Origin: CABQCM01 sp965145485
GTDB taxonomy: Bacteria; Bacillota; Clostridia; Oscillospirales; Acutalibacteraceae
Assembly (NCBI GenBank): GCA_965145485.1
Contig: CBCTCU010000014.1
Location: forward strand, 1 to 57,050
Reading direction: 5' to 3'
DNA length: 57,050 bases
The notes beneath the pieces are model-generated. The model was not told the DNA's origin, did not search any database, and saw only the letters and a list, made by a program, of their open reading frames with translations. The position numbers and the translations under genes are program-made. How positions within the stretch are numbered: the stretch's first letter is position 1; the number at the start of each line of letters is the position of its first letter. Shown here piece by piece: positions 27,215-35,464 of this stretch.

Positions 27215-27416
27215 AAAATCTTTCATTTGGAATCATGAAAGAATTGCTCTTGGCATAAACCGCCGCTCTATGCCATATCGGGGATTGGCCCCATGCTTTA
27301 TCGGGCGGGGATGCGGTTTCGCGAGGGGAAGCTCCCTCCCCCTTGTGATACGTACGATGGATGGAGACGGCCTTGTCATACACCAGTCGCCCGTCTTTTT
27401 ATAAGGAGATAACCCC
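27215..27416 (+). promoter_or_regulatory. Structured nadA leader ending in a terminator (candidate riboswitch/attenuator)
   Basis: About 200 nt between the promoter and nadA hold successive hairpins. The first is CTTTCAT/ATGAAAG (27220-27226 with 27235-27241). The second is TGGCATA/TATGCCA (27251-27257 with 27269-27275). The others are GGGG/CCCC (27280-27292) and GAGGG/CCCTC (27323-27338). The last element, AGACGG/CCGTCT (27365-27370 with 27391-27396) followed by TTTTTAT, looks like an intrinsic terminator placed right before the nadA ribosome-binding site. I do not recognise a known riboswitch class. Confidence 0.55.
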
Positions 27417-28334
27417 ATGAAACAGCTGGACTTATCCGAGCAGGTTTTGCAGCTCAAGCAACAGACAAATACGGTGATTTTGGCCCATACCTACCAAAAT
27501 CCCGAAATTATCGAGGTGGCTGATATCACCGGCGATTCCTTTAAGCTGGCTGCCGCGGTCAGAGAGCTCGACTGCAAAAGGGTCGTGATGTGCGGTGTGC
27601 GCTTCATGGCCGAGGCAGTGAAGATTTTGTCGCCCGAAAAACAGGTGATTCTGGCCGGGGCGGATGCGACCTGCCCCATGGCCGAGCAGATATCGCCCGA
27701 GAGGGTGCGCGCCTATAAACAGGAAAATCCCGATGTGACGGTCTGCGCTTATATCAACACATCGGCCGCCCTCAAGGCCGAGTGCGACGTCTGCGTCACC
27801 TCCTCGAGCGCCGTGCGCATCGTGCGGCAGCTTGACGCATCCCGCATTTTGTTTATACCGGACAAGAACCTGGGGGCGTACGTCGCCGCGCAGGTGCCGG
27901 AAAAAGAGATTGTGCTGTGGGACGGCTACTGCCCGGTGCACAATCAGATCGCGGGGCAGGACGTCGCCTCCGCGCGCGATGCGCATCCGGGCGCGCTGGT
28001 GGCCATGCATCCCGAGTGCCCGCCCGAGGCGGTCGCGCTGGCGGACATGGTCGGTTCTACCGCGGAGATCATCCATTTTATCGAAACGACCGACCGCCCG
28101 GTCATTGTGGCCACCGAGCGGGGCGTGGTGGATGGTCTGTCCATTCGGTATCCGGACAAGACGCTCATCCAGCTTTGCCCACACAAGCTGGTTTGCGAGG
28201 ATATGAAGCTGACCACCCTCCAGGGGCTTGCGCTCGCTTTAAAGGGGGAGGGCGGCCTCGCCGTCGAACTGGAGGAGGGCCTGCGCCTGCGGGCGAAAAA
28301 AAGCATCGACGCTATGCTGCGCTACGGCGGATGA
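27417..28334 (+). CDS. nadA: Quinolinate synthase
   Basis: A 305-aa 4Fe-4S enzyme. It condenses iminoaspartate with dihydroxyacetone phosphate to quinolinate in de novo NAD synthesis. Opening ILAHTYQNPEI and CGVRFMAE are family signatures. Cys59, Cys172 (in DGYCPVH) and Cys260 fit the three cluster ligands. The ATG at 27417 has AAGGAGA upstream. It heads a nadA-nadB-nadC operon after a hairpin-rich leader. 327 nt separate it from nadB. Confidence 0.96.
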   Translation: MKQLDLSEQVLQLKQQTNTVILAHTYQNPEIIEVADITGDSFKLAAAVRELDCKRVVMCGVRFMAEAVKILSPEKQVILAGADATCPMAEQISPERVRAYKQENPDVTVCAYINTSAALKAECDVCVTSSSAVRIVRQLDASRILFIPDKNLGAYVAAQVPEKEIVLWDGYCPVHNQIAGQDVASARDAHPGALVAMHPECPPEAVALADMVGSTAEIIHFIETTDRPVIVATERGVVDGLSIRYPDKTLIQLCPHKLVCEDMKLTTLQGLALALKGEGGLAVELEEGLRLRAKKSIDAMLRYGG

Positions 28335-28661
28335 CCGGCTTTGCCGCATCCAAGCGGTCAAAGCCGCCGGGCGGATGGGCATATTTTAGCCCGTGGGCCG
28401 CTTCGGATGGATGCGGCAAGGGCGGGATTTCGTGCGGGACCGCCCGCAGGCCGGCGCGATAGCGTGCCGGATATGTCTGCCCGGGAGCGGGCTCAATCGA
28501 CCGAAGGCCAGGAGCAACCTGCTCGCGCAGCGGCGCTGTGAGGCAGATGGCTGCCCCGCCGCGGCCCTCCGGCGCACCGGTCATAAAGGATGTCCGCCAA
28601 GGCGCACGCCAGCCGGCGCATGCCGGCAAAGCGTTTTTTTGGAAAGAAGGAACAGTTGGCT
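28335..28661 (+). other. GC-rich spacer between nadA and nadB
   Basis: About 327 nt with no supportable gene or terminator. Several small GC-rich hairpins are possible, for example around TGCCGCATCC (28342) and GATGCGGCAAG (28412). Confidence 0.4.
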
Positions 28662-30119
28662 ATGCTCGATCAATACGATGTTATCATAGCGGGCAGCGGG
28701 GTGGCTGGATTGTACACCGCGCTCAACCTCAGCCCCAACTTGCGGGTGCTGGTGCTGTGCAAGCAGGAGATGCTGCTGACCAATACCGCCCTGGCACAGG
28801 GAGGCGTAGCGGCGGTGCTCGATCTTGCCGGCGACAGCTACGACCTTCATTTTGAGGACACCATGATTGCCGGCGGCTATGAAAACAATCCTCAGGCGGT
28901 GCGCACTCTGGTGGAAGAGGGGCCGGGCGATGTCCGCCGCATTTATGAGATGGGGGTCGATTTTGACAAGGGTCCGGATGGAAAGCTGAGCTCTACCCTG
29001 GAAGGGGGGCATAGCCGCCACCGCATTGTCCATCACCGCGATACGACCGGACAGGCCATCGCCGAATGCCTCTCCCAGCAGGTGCGAGGCAGGGAGAATA
29101 TCGACGTGGCCGAGTTTACCACCCTGTTCCGCCTCGAGAGAGTCAGCGGCGGTTTTTTGGTTTACGTTCTCTCCGAAGGCCGGGCTGTGACGCTGGCCTC
29201 CTCTTTTGTGGTGCTGGCCACCGGCGGCATCGGCCGTATCTATAAATATACCACCAATTCAAAAATTGCCACGGGGGACGGCATCCGCCTGGCCTATGAG
29301 CTGGGATGCCGCATCCGGCATCTGGATTATGTCCAGTTTCACCCCACCGCCTTTGCGGCTGCGCCCGCGCGGGAGCGGTTCCTCATCAGCGAGGCGGTAC
29401 GGGGGGAGGGGGCGACGCTTCTCAACTGCTATCATGAGCGGTTTATGGACCGGTACGATCCCCGGCTGGAGCTGGCGCCGCGCGACGTGGTTTCCAAGTC
29501 GATCATCCTGGAGAGCCGCCGTTGCGGCAGCGAGCAGTTTTATCTCGACATCACCCACCAACCGGCGGATTTTCTCAAAGACCGCTTCCCCATGATCTAC
29601 GCCCGCTGCCTGGAGGAAGGGGTCGATATCACGAAGGATTGCATTCCGGTATTCCCCTGCCAGCATTACCTGATGGGGGGCATCGACGTCGATTTGAACG
29701 CGCGCACCGACCTCGACCGTCTGTACGCGGTGGGGGAGTGTTCCCACACCGGGGTGCATGGGGCAAACCGGCTGGCTTCCAACTCTCTGCTTGAGGCGTT
29801 GGTGTTTGGCCGCCGCGCGGCGCAGGATATCATGGGCAGGACGGCTGCCTTTGGCCGCTGCCCCGCCGTACCCTCCAAAGAGCTCGATGTCTCGGGGGCG
29901 CCGCTGCCCCACGGGCTGGCCGACCGCATTCACGATATCATGCAGCAGTCGTATTTTGTCCTGCCCGATTACGACGCGGCCCGACGGGGCCTCGATCAGG
30001 CCGCCGCCATCCGGGAGCGGCTTCTCACCGGCGGCTTTGCCATTACGCAGACCTACTGCGAGCGGCTGAGCATCGCGACCGCCGCCGCCATTATTCTCAG
30101 GGAGTTGATAAAAAAGTGA
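28662..30119 (+). CDS. nadB: L-aspartate oxidase
   Basis: A 485-aa FAD enzyme that oxidises aspartate to iminoaspartate for NadA. The dinucleotide motif VIIAGSGVAGLYTAL starts the protein. ALAQGGVAAV, GHSRHRIVHHRDTTG, QFHPTAF and HGANRLASNSLLEALVFG are family signatures. Length is a little short of the E. coli enzyme because the C-terminal helical domain is trimmed. The ATG at 28662 follows GAAGGAA; the frame opens earlier at 28590 without a good site. The stop overlaps the nadC start. Confidence 0.95.
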   Translation: MLDQYDVIIAGSGVAGLYTALNLSPNLRVLVLCKQEMLLTNTALAQGGVAAVLDLAGDSYDLHFEDTMIAGGYENNPQAVRTLVEEGPGDVRRIYEMGVDFDKGPDGKLSSTLEGGHSRHRIVHHRDTTGQAIAECLSQQVRGRENIDVAEFTTLFRLERVSGGFLVYVLSEGRAVTLASSFVVLATGGIGRIYKYTTNSKIATGDGIRLAYELGCRIRHLDYVQFHPTAFAAAPARERFLISEAVRGEGATLLNCYHERFMDRYDPRLELAPRDVVSKSIILESRRCGSEQFYLDITHQPADFLKDRFPMIYARCLEEGVDITKDCIPVFPCQHYLMGGIDVDLNARTDLDRLYAVGECSHTGVHGANRLASNSLLEALVFGRRAAQDIMGRTAAFGRCPAVPSKELDVSGAPLPHGLADRIHDIMQQSYFVLPDYDAARRGLDQAAAIRERLLTGGFAITQTYCERLSIATAAAIILRELIKK

Positions 30120-30955
30120 TGCGATTGCCCATACTATTGGTAGACGATGTGATTGGCACGGCCCTTCGGGAGGATATCAATTACCTCGATACGACCACCG
30201 ATTATCTGATTGACGAAGAGCAGGTCTCCACCGCGCGCTTTCTGGCCAAGGCCGACGGGGTGTTGTGCGGGATGGAGATCGCGCTGCGGGTGTTTGCCCT
30301 GCTGGGCGATTTTCAGACCGAATGTTACCGGCGCGACGGCGACCGCATTCAAAAGGGCGACGTGCTCGCCAGCATTACCGGGAACACCCGCCTGCTGCTG
30401 AAGGGGGAGCGAACCGCGCTGAACCTTTTGCAGCATCTTTCGGGTATCGCTACTGAGACGGCGCGCTGTGTTTCTCTCGTGGAGGGAACGCGGGCCTCCA
30501 TCTCCGATACCCGAAAAACGTTGCCCGGGCTGCGGGCCTTGCAAAAATACGCCGTGACCTGCGGCGGAGGGAAAAACCACCGCTTCAACCTGTCCGACGC
30601 CGCCATGCTCAAGGACAATCACATTGACGCCGCCGGGGGGATTCGGCCCGCCGTGGAGAAGCTGCGCCAATGCCTGGGGCACACGGTCAAGATCGAGGTG
30701 GAAGTCCGCGACCTTTCCGAGGTGGGCCAGGCCGTGGAAGCCGGCGCCGACATCATTATGTTCGATAATATGGACTGCGATACCATGCGAAAGGCGGTCG
30801 AGCTGGTGGACGGCCGCGCACTGACCGAGGCGTCGGGCGGTATTACCAGCGACACCTTGGGGCCGGTTGCGCAGACCGGCGTCGACATCATATCCATCGG
30901 GGCCTTGACCCATTCGGTAAAAGCCCTGGACATCTCGCTGAAAATCGTCAAATAG
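30119..30955 (+). CDS. nadC: Nicotinate-nucleotide pyrophosphorylase (carboxylating)
   Basis: A 278-aa quinolinate phosphoribosyltransferase that makes nicotinate mononucleotide. Signatures are GERTALNLLQHLSGIAT, DTRKTLPGLR, GGGKNHRFNLSDAAMLKDNH and EASGGI. The ATG at 30119 overlaps the nadB stop in TGATG; a GTG at 30116 is the alternative. It is the last dedicated step of the NAD branch and is followed 13 nt later by a DegT-type aminotransferase in the same transcript. Confidence 0.96.
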   Translation: MRLPILLVDDVIGTALREDINYLDTTTDYLIDEEQVSTARFLAKADGVLCGMEIALRVFALLGDFQTECYRRDGDRIQKGDVLASITGNTRLLLKGERTALNLLQHLSGIATETARCVSLVEGTRASISDTRKTLPGLRALQKYAVTCGGGKNHRFNLSDAAMLKDNHIDAAGGIRPAVEKLRQCLGHTVKIEVEVRDLSEVGQAVEAGADIIMFDNMDCDTMRKAVELVDGRALTEASGGITSDTLGPVAQTGVDIISIGALTHSVKALDISLKIVK

Positions 30956-30967
30956 GAGGGCACTGCA

Positions 30968-32164
30968 TTGAAAGTCCCGTTTTCCCCCCCCGATATCGGG
31001 GAAGCTGAAATCGCTGAGGTTGTTGACACCCTTCGTTCGGGCTGGATTACCACCGGCAAAAAAACCAAGCAATTCGAGCGCGATTTGGCGCAGTATTGCC
31101 ATACCGCCAGGGCGGCGTGCATGAATTCGCAGACCGCCACCGCCGAGATGACCCTGCGCCTGCTTGGTATCGGCCCGGGTGACGAGGTGATCACCACCGC
31201 CTATACTTACACGGCCAGTGCCAGCGTTATTTGCCACGTCGGCGCCAGGCCGGTGCTCATCGATGTGGCGAAGGACAGCTATGAGATGGATTACGACGCG
31301 CTGGAGGCGGCCGTCAATGAGCGCACCAAGGCGATCATTCCGGTGGATGTCGGCGGGATTATGTGCGATTACGCCCGCGTGTACGATATCGTCCGTCGCA
31401 AGCAGGGACTGTTTCGTCCAACCAGCGATCTGCAAAGAGCCTTTGGGAGGATTATTGTGATTGCCGACGGGGCCCACTCCTTGGGCGCGGTGCGCGACGG
31501 AAAGATCAGCGGCGAGGCCGCGGATTTCACCTGCTTCTCCTTTCACGCGATCAAAAACCTCACAACGGCCGAGGGGGGCGCCGTCACCTGGCTGCCCCTG
31601 CCAGGGATGGACGATGAGGATTTGTACCGGCAGTATATGCTGCTTTCCCTGCACGGGCAAAACAAGGACGCCCTCAAAAAGAACCGCCCGGGCGACTGGG
31701 AATACGATATCATTGGCACCTACTATAAATGCAACATGACCGACATGCAGGCTTCGCTTGGTCTGGCGCAGCTCAAACGCTACGCCGCCATTTTAGACCG
31801 GCGGCATGAGATTATCCGCCGTTACGACGCAAGGCTGGCGGGGCACGGGCTGCGGCTGCTCCAGCATACGGGCGATGGCTTTCGCTCCAGCGGCCACCTT
31901 TACATCGTCCGTGTGGAGGGCGCCGGCGAACAGGAGCGCAACGAGATCATCGCCCAGATGGGGGAGCGGGAGGTCGCCTGCAACGTCCATTATAAGCCGC
32001 TTCCCATGTTTACGGCTTATCGGAACATGGGGTTTGATATTAAAGATTATCCCAATGCTTTTGATTTATACCGCAATGCAATCAGCCTTCCTTTGAACAC
32101 CTGCCTGAGCGACGAGCAGGTCGAATACGTGGCCGATTGCCTGCTGGATATTCTGAAAAAATAA
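30968..32164 (+). CDS. DegT/DnrJ/EryC1-family PLP aminotransferase
   Basis: A 398-aa fold-type I PLP enzyme. The pattern KVPFSPPDIGEAEIAEV, IADGAHSLGA and SFHAIKNLTTAEGG, whose Lys should bind PLP, matches the sugar-aminotransferase family used for UDP- or dTDP-4-keto sugars. The TTG start at 30968 has AGGAGGG upstream. It lies 13 nt after nadC and before a strong terminator, so it is co-transcribed with the NAD genes. Known relatives act in cell-surface sugar synthesis, and the role next to nadABC is unclear. Confidence 0.88.
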   Translation: MKVPFSPPDIGEAEIAEVVDTLRSGWITTGKKTKQFERDLAQYCHTARAACMNSQTATAEMTLRLLGIGPGDEVITTAYTYTASASVICHVGARPVLIDVAKDSYEMDYDALEAAVNERTKAIIPVDVGGIMCDYARVYDIVRRKQGLFRPTSDLQRAFGRIIVIADGAHSLGAVRDGKISGEAADFTCFSFHAIKNLTTAEGGAVTWLPLPGMDDEDLYRQYMLLSLHGQNKDALKKNRPGDWEYDIIGTYYKCNMTDMQASLGLAQLKRYAAILDRRHEIIRRYDARLAGHGLRLLQHTGDGFRSSGHLYIVRVEGAGEQERNEIIAQMGEREVACNVHYKPLPMFTAYRNMGFDIKDYPNAFDLYRNAISLPLNTCLSDEQVEYVADCLLDILKK

Positions 32165-32652
32165 TGGGCATGGTCAGGCTGGCTGACGCTTGGCGTTGCT
32201 GCCTTGGTAAGGGGACCGGTTGGATGAAACCGGCCCCCTTTTTGTATGTCGAGTATCCCGGCCTCTTTTCTCAGAGCCGTTGATTCGTCGTGAGCTTGTT
32301 CTGCTGGAACGGGAATGCAGGCCACAGCATGCGTCCCGTTTCAGCAACGGGCCAAGCGGGCCGGCGGGTGCAAGCCAGGGGATACAAACGCCGTCTATAA
32401 CGAGTGAAAAAGGCCGGTTTGTGCCCATGTGTGGGCGGCGCCAACAAATCATCGCCCGGCGTCTTTGAAAAGCTCGACGGAGAATATGCGATTGCCCCGG
32501 GTTTTCAAGCTCCGTATTGTTACCGGGGAATGGGCAGGGAAGAGTCTTGGCAATGGTCAAAGAAGCCCCCTTTCGACGCGGGAGACAGGCGGATGCGCCC
32601 CAGCGTCAAAAGGAGGCTTTGGTGATTGGGCAGGCAGATCGTGCCAGCGGGC
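32165..32652. other. Intergenic region between convergent genes
   Basis: It holds the nad operon terminator (32209-32243) and a weaker hairpin AACGGGA/TCCCGTT near 32306-32340. The rest (about 300 nt) shows no gene. Confidence 0.4.
32209..32243 (+). terminator. Terminator of the nad operon
   Basis: A stem of about 11 bp, GGGGACCGGTT paired with AACCGGCCCCC with one bulge, is followed by TTTTTG. Confidence 0.8.
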
Positions 32653-33975
32653 TTATTGATATTGGGGAAGATAATCGCCGTGGGCCTCGATCAGTTCGTC
32701 CACCATCGATACCATGTCGTCGATCGAAAGCTCTCCCCCCGTGTGCGGGTCGAGCATGGCGGCGTTGTAAATCAGGTCCCGCTTTTTGGTAACCGCTGCT
32801 TCGATGGCGATCAGCTGCGCGTTGATGTTGGTCATGTTCATTGCGGCGAGCTGGACGGGCAGCCGCCCGACATGGCAGGGATGAACCCCCTGCCCGTCGA
32901 CCAGGCAGGGAACCTCGACGCAGGCGTCGGCCGGCAGGTTGTCGATCAGGCCGGTGTTGAGCACGTTGCCTCCGATTTTTATGGGCGTTGCGGTCACCAC
33001 TGCCTCCATGATACGGGAGGCATATTCCATCGATCGGCTGTGCTCGACCCTTCCGCCGGCATGCAATGACTTTTTGGTCTCGGCCCAATCGTTGATCTGG
33101 ACGATGCAGCGGCGGGGATATTCGTCCAGCGGTATGTTGTATCGCTCAATCAAATCGGGATAACGCGACTTGATGAAAAAGGGATTGTATTCCGCATTGT
33201 GCTCGCTCGACTCGGTGCAGTAATACCCCAGCCGGCGGATGTATTCATAGCGTACCATGTCGGCGTGCTTTTCACCGGCGTTTTTCTGGGCCGCCCGCTC
33301 GCGGATTTCCGGGTAGAGGTCACGCCCCTCCCGGTCCCGGATCTCCAGCAGCCACCCCATGTGGTTGATGCCGGCGATCAGTTCCTTTCGTCCCTCCAGG
33401 CGGTCCTCCATGCCCAGCGAACGCAGCAGGTGTTCCGAGCAGACCTGCACGCTGTGGCACAGCCCCACTGTTCGGATGCCGGTGTACCGCTGCATGTAAC
33501 CGGAGAGCATGGCCATTGGGTTGGTGTAATTGAGAAACAGCGCATCCGGGCAAACCGCCTGCATATCCCGGGCAAATCCCTCGAGCACCGGGATGGTGCG
33601 AAGGGCCCTCATGATGCCGCCGATGCCCATCGTATCCCCAATGGTCTGCCGAAGGCCGTATTTTTTCGGGATTTCAAAATCAATGATGGTACAAGGGTCG
33701 TAGCCCCCGACCTGGATGGCGTTGATGACAAAGTCCGCCCCGTCGAGCGCCTGGCGGCGCTGCCCCTCGCCCAAATAGGATCGGATGTGCGCACGGCCAT
33801 CGTTGCAGTCGCGGTTGAGAGCGCTGATCAGGTCAAAGGATTCCTCCAGCCGCCCCGGGTCAATGTCATAAAGGGCAATGTCCGCATCGTGCAGCGCCTC
33901 GCACAGCATCGTGTCCCCCAATACGTTTTTGGCGAACACTGTGCTTCCCGCGCCCAGAAATGCTATTTTTATCAT
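32653..33975 (-). CDS. melA: GH4 alpha-galactosidase
   Basis: A 440-aa NAD- and metal-dependent glycosidase of family GH4. The N-terminal IAFLGAGSTVFAKNVLGD is the NAD site. The Cys of VGLCHSVQ and the His of AGINHMGWLLE are metal ligands, and GYYCTESSEHNAEYNPFF is also typical. GH4 members include alpha-galactosidase, alpha-glucosidase and 6-phospho-glycosidases. The CHSVQ, NHMGW and SSEHNAEY pattern fits alpha-galactosidase best. The ATG at 33975 follows GAGGAGGAACC. It is transcribed divergently from an AraC regulator, a familiar arrangement for melibiose/raffinose use. Confidence 0.92.
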   Translation of the reverse strand: MIKIAFLGAGSTVFAKNVLGDTMLCEALHDADIALYDIDPGRLEESFDLISALNRDCNDGRAHIRSYLGEGQRRQALDGADFVINAIQVGGYDPCTIIDFEIPKKYGLRQTIGDTMGIGGIMRALRTIPVLEGFARDMQAVCPDALFLNYTNPMAMLSGYMQRYTGIRTVGLCHSVQVCSEHLLRSLGMEDRLEGRKELIAGINHMGWLLEIRDREGRDLYPEIRERAAQKNAGEKHADMVRYEYIRRLGYYCTESSEHNAEYNPFFIKSRYPDLIERYNIPLDEYPRRCIVQINDWAETKKSLHAGGRVEHSRSMEYASRIMEAVVTATPIKIGGNVLNTGLIDNLPADACVEVPCLVDGQGVHPCHVGRLPVQLAAMNMTNINAQLIAIEAAVTKKRDLIYNAAMLDPHTGGELSIDDMVSMVDELIEAHGDYLPQYQ

Positions 33976-34163
33976 CGTGGTTCCTCCTCTTCCAGCATGA
34001 TATCCTAGCCGCATACGGCTTCTGTTACCGTCTTTTTATCTAAGATGCCATTCACACAGGCGTGCGCATGACCTCCTCATGCTCCAGCCGGGTGTTCGAA
34101 CAAAGACGCTGCGTGGCGCGCCCCATCCAACAACCCAGGCCGGTTCGTTCCATGAAGCAGGAT

Positions 34164-34224
34164 ATCATATAAAAGGTTATGCCGCCATTGCAAAAGGGAA
34201 CCAAAACATGGTAAAATGGAACCA
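34164..34224. promoter_or_regulatory. Overlapping divergent promoters and AraC-type direct repeat
   Basis: TTGCAA (34188-34193) is self-complementary and can act as -35 on both strands. On the minus strand TATGAT (34169-34164) lies 18 bp away for melA. On the plus strand TAAAAT (34212-34217) lies 18 bp away for the regulator. Two GGAACCA copies (34197-34203 and 34218-34224) are 21 bp apart, two helical turns, as in AraC-family sites. Confidence 0.6.
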
Positions 34225-34249
34225 ATATTGACAGACGGGAGGGTACGGC

Positions 34250-35020
34250 TTGAAACACGACGGGAGCATGGTCGAGCTCGGCTTGGTCAATAAGCATCTG
34301 GGCGATCTCAACCCCATTTCCTGCGGCTGGCAGGATTGCCGTCCGGGGCACGCTTTTGGCCCGGCCGTCCGCAGATACACCCTGATCCATTATGTGCTGG
34401 AGGGGAGAGGGCATTTTTTTGCGCGCGGTCAGGAGTACCCTGTGCGGGAAGGGGAGGCTTTTCTCATCCGACCGGATGAGGTGACCACCTACCGCGCGGA
34501 TACGCAAAAGCCGTGGGAGTACCTGTGGATTGGTTTTACCGGCCGGCTGGCCGAGCAGTTTCACGCTTTTCCCGCCGTCATACGGCCCGAGCGCCGTTTG
34601 ATGGAGGGCATGCTCGACGCCTTCCAGCGTATGGGCATGCGGGAGGAGTTTTTGGCCGGTAAGCTCTTTTTGCTGCTGGCCTCCCTTCTGGAAGGGGACA
34701 GGCCGGTCGACCGGGCAAAGGAAGCCAAAAACTATCTGGATCAAAATTATATGCACGCGGTGCGGCTGGAGGAGCTCGCCCGGTCGTTGGGGCTGGACCG
34801 CAGGTATCTATCCCGCCTGTTCAAGCGGGGCAACGGGGTCACCATGCAGCAATATCTGACGCAGCGCAGAATGGAGGAGGCGGCCCGCCTGCTCGGGCAG
34901 AATTATCCCGTCGCCGTGGTCGGGCGGATGGTGGGATATGAGGATGCGTTCCATTTTTCCAAAGCCTTTCGCCAGTATTACGGCGTATGCCCGCGCGATT
35001 GGAAAAAGGGGAAAAGCTGA
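34250..35020 (+). CDS. AraC-family transcription regulator (probable activator of melA)
   Basis: A 256-aa regulator. An N-terminal cupin sensor (YVLEGRGHFFARGQEYPVREG, DEVTTYRAD) is followed by the two-helix-turn-helix AraC domain (about 160-256: LEELARSLGLDRRYLSRLFK, ending AFHFSKAFRQYYGVCPRDWK). The start is a TTG at 34250 with GGGAGGG upstream. It shares a promoter region with the GH4 gene. By analogy with MelR/RafR-type proteins it likely activates melA in response to an alpha-galactoside, which is inference. Confidence 0.9.
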   Translation: MKHDGSMVELGLVNKHLGDLNPISCGWQDCRPGHAFGPAVRRYTLIHYVLEGRGHFFARGQEYPVREGEAFLIRPDEVTTYRADTQKPWEYLWIGFTGRLAEQFHAFPAVIRPERRLMEGMLDAFQRMGMREEFLAGKLFLLLASLLEGDRPVDRAKEAKNYLDQNYMHAVRLEELARSLGLDRRYLSRLFKRGNGVTMQQYLTQRRMEEAARLLGQNYPVAVVGRMVGYEDAFHFSKAFRQYYGVCPRDWKKGKS

Positions 35021-35464
35021 AACGGAGGCGTGCATCCGTGTATTCCGGCGACGCCGTCAAAAAATGCTGCGGCTGTCGTTGCGGCTCAGGCGTGCTGGCC
35101 GGCCTTTGTGCGGCCCGGCAGCGCGCGGGCGCCCGGATGAGCCTGGTCGGCACTATCGCCGGTTTTGACCGTCGTACTTGCGGGATGCAGTGGACAGGCC
35201 GATAAGGGAGGCAGGAATCCAGCCGTTATGTGAGCGGCGCCCGATGAACCGTTCCTGCGCGCTGCCACGCATTCAAGGGGAGAGGGCACGATCCACTGTG
35301 GATAACGCAAAGGGCGGCGGGTTTGACAAAAGAGAGGCCGTAGGGCCTCTCGAAAATAGCCGCAAAACGCTCTGTAGAGGCATAGATATCAAACGTCTGG
35401 CGGCCGCCCAAAAGAGGCGGATGCCACTTTGGGCAGAGGGCCCTACGAAATCTCACGTGACGGT
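35021..35464. other. Intergenic region between araC-type and dacF genes
   Basis: It holds the dacF terminator (35326-35351). The other 400 nt are GC-rich and show no supportable gene. Confidence 0.4.
35325..35351 (-). terminator. Terminator of the dacF gene
   Basis: An 8-bp stem GAGAGGCC/GGCCTCTC (35332-35339 with 35344-35351), followed on the minus strand by TTTTG. It lies about 115 nt after the stop. Confidence 0.65.
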
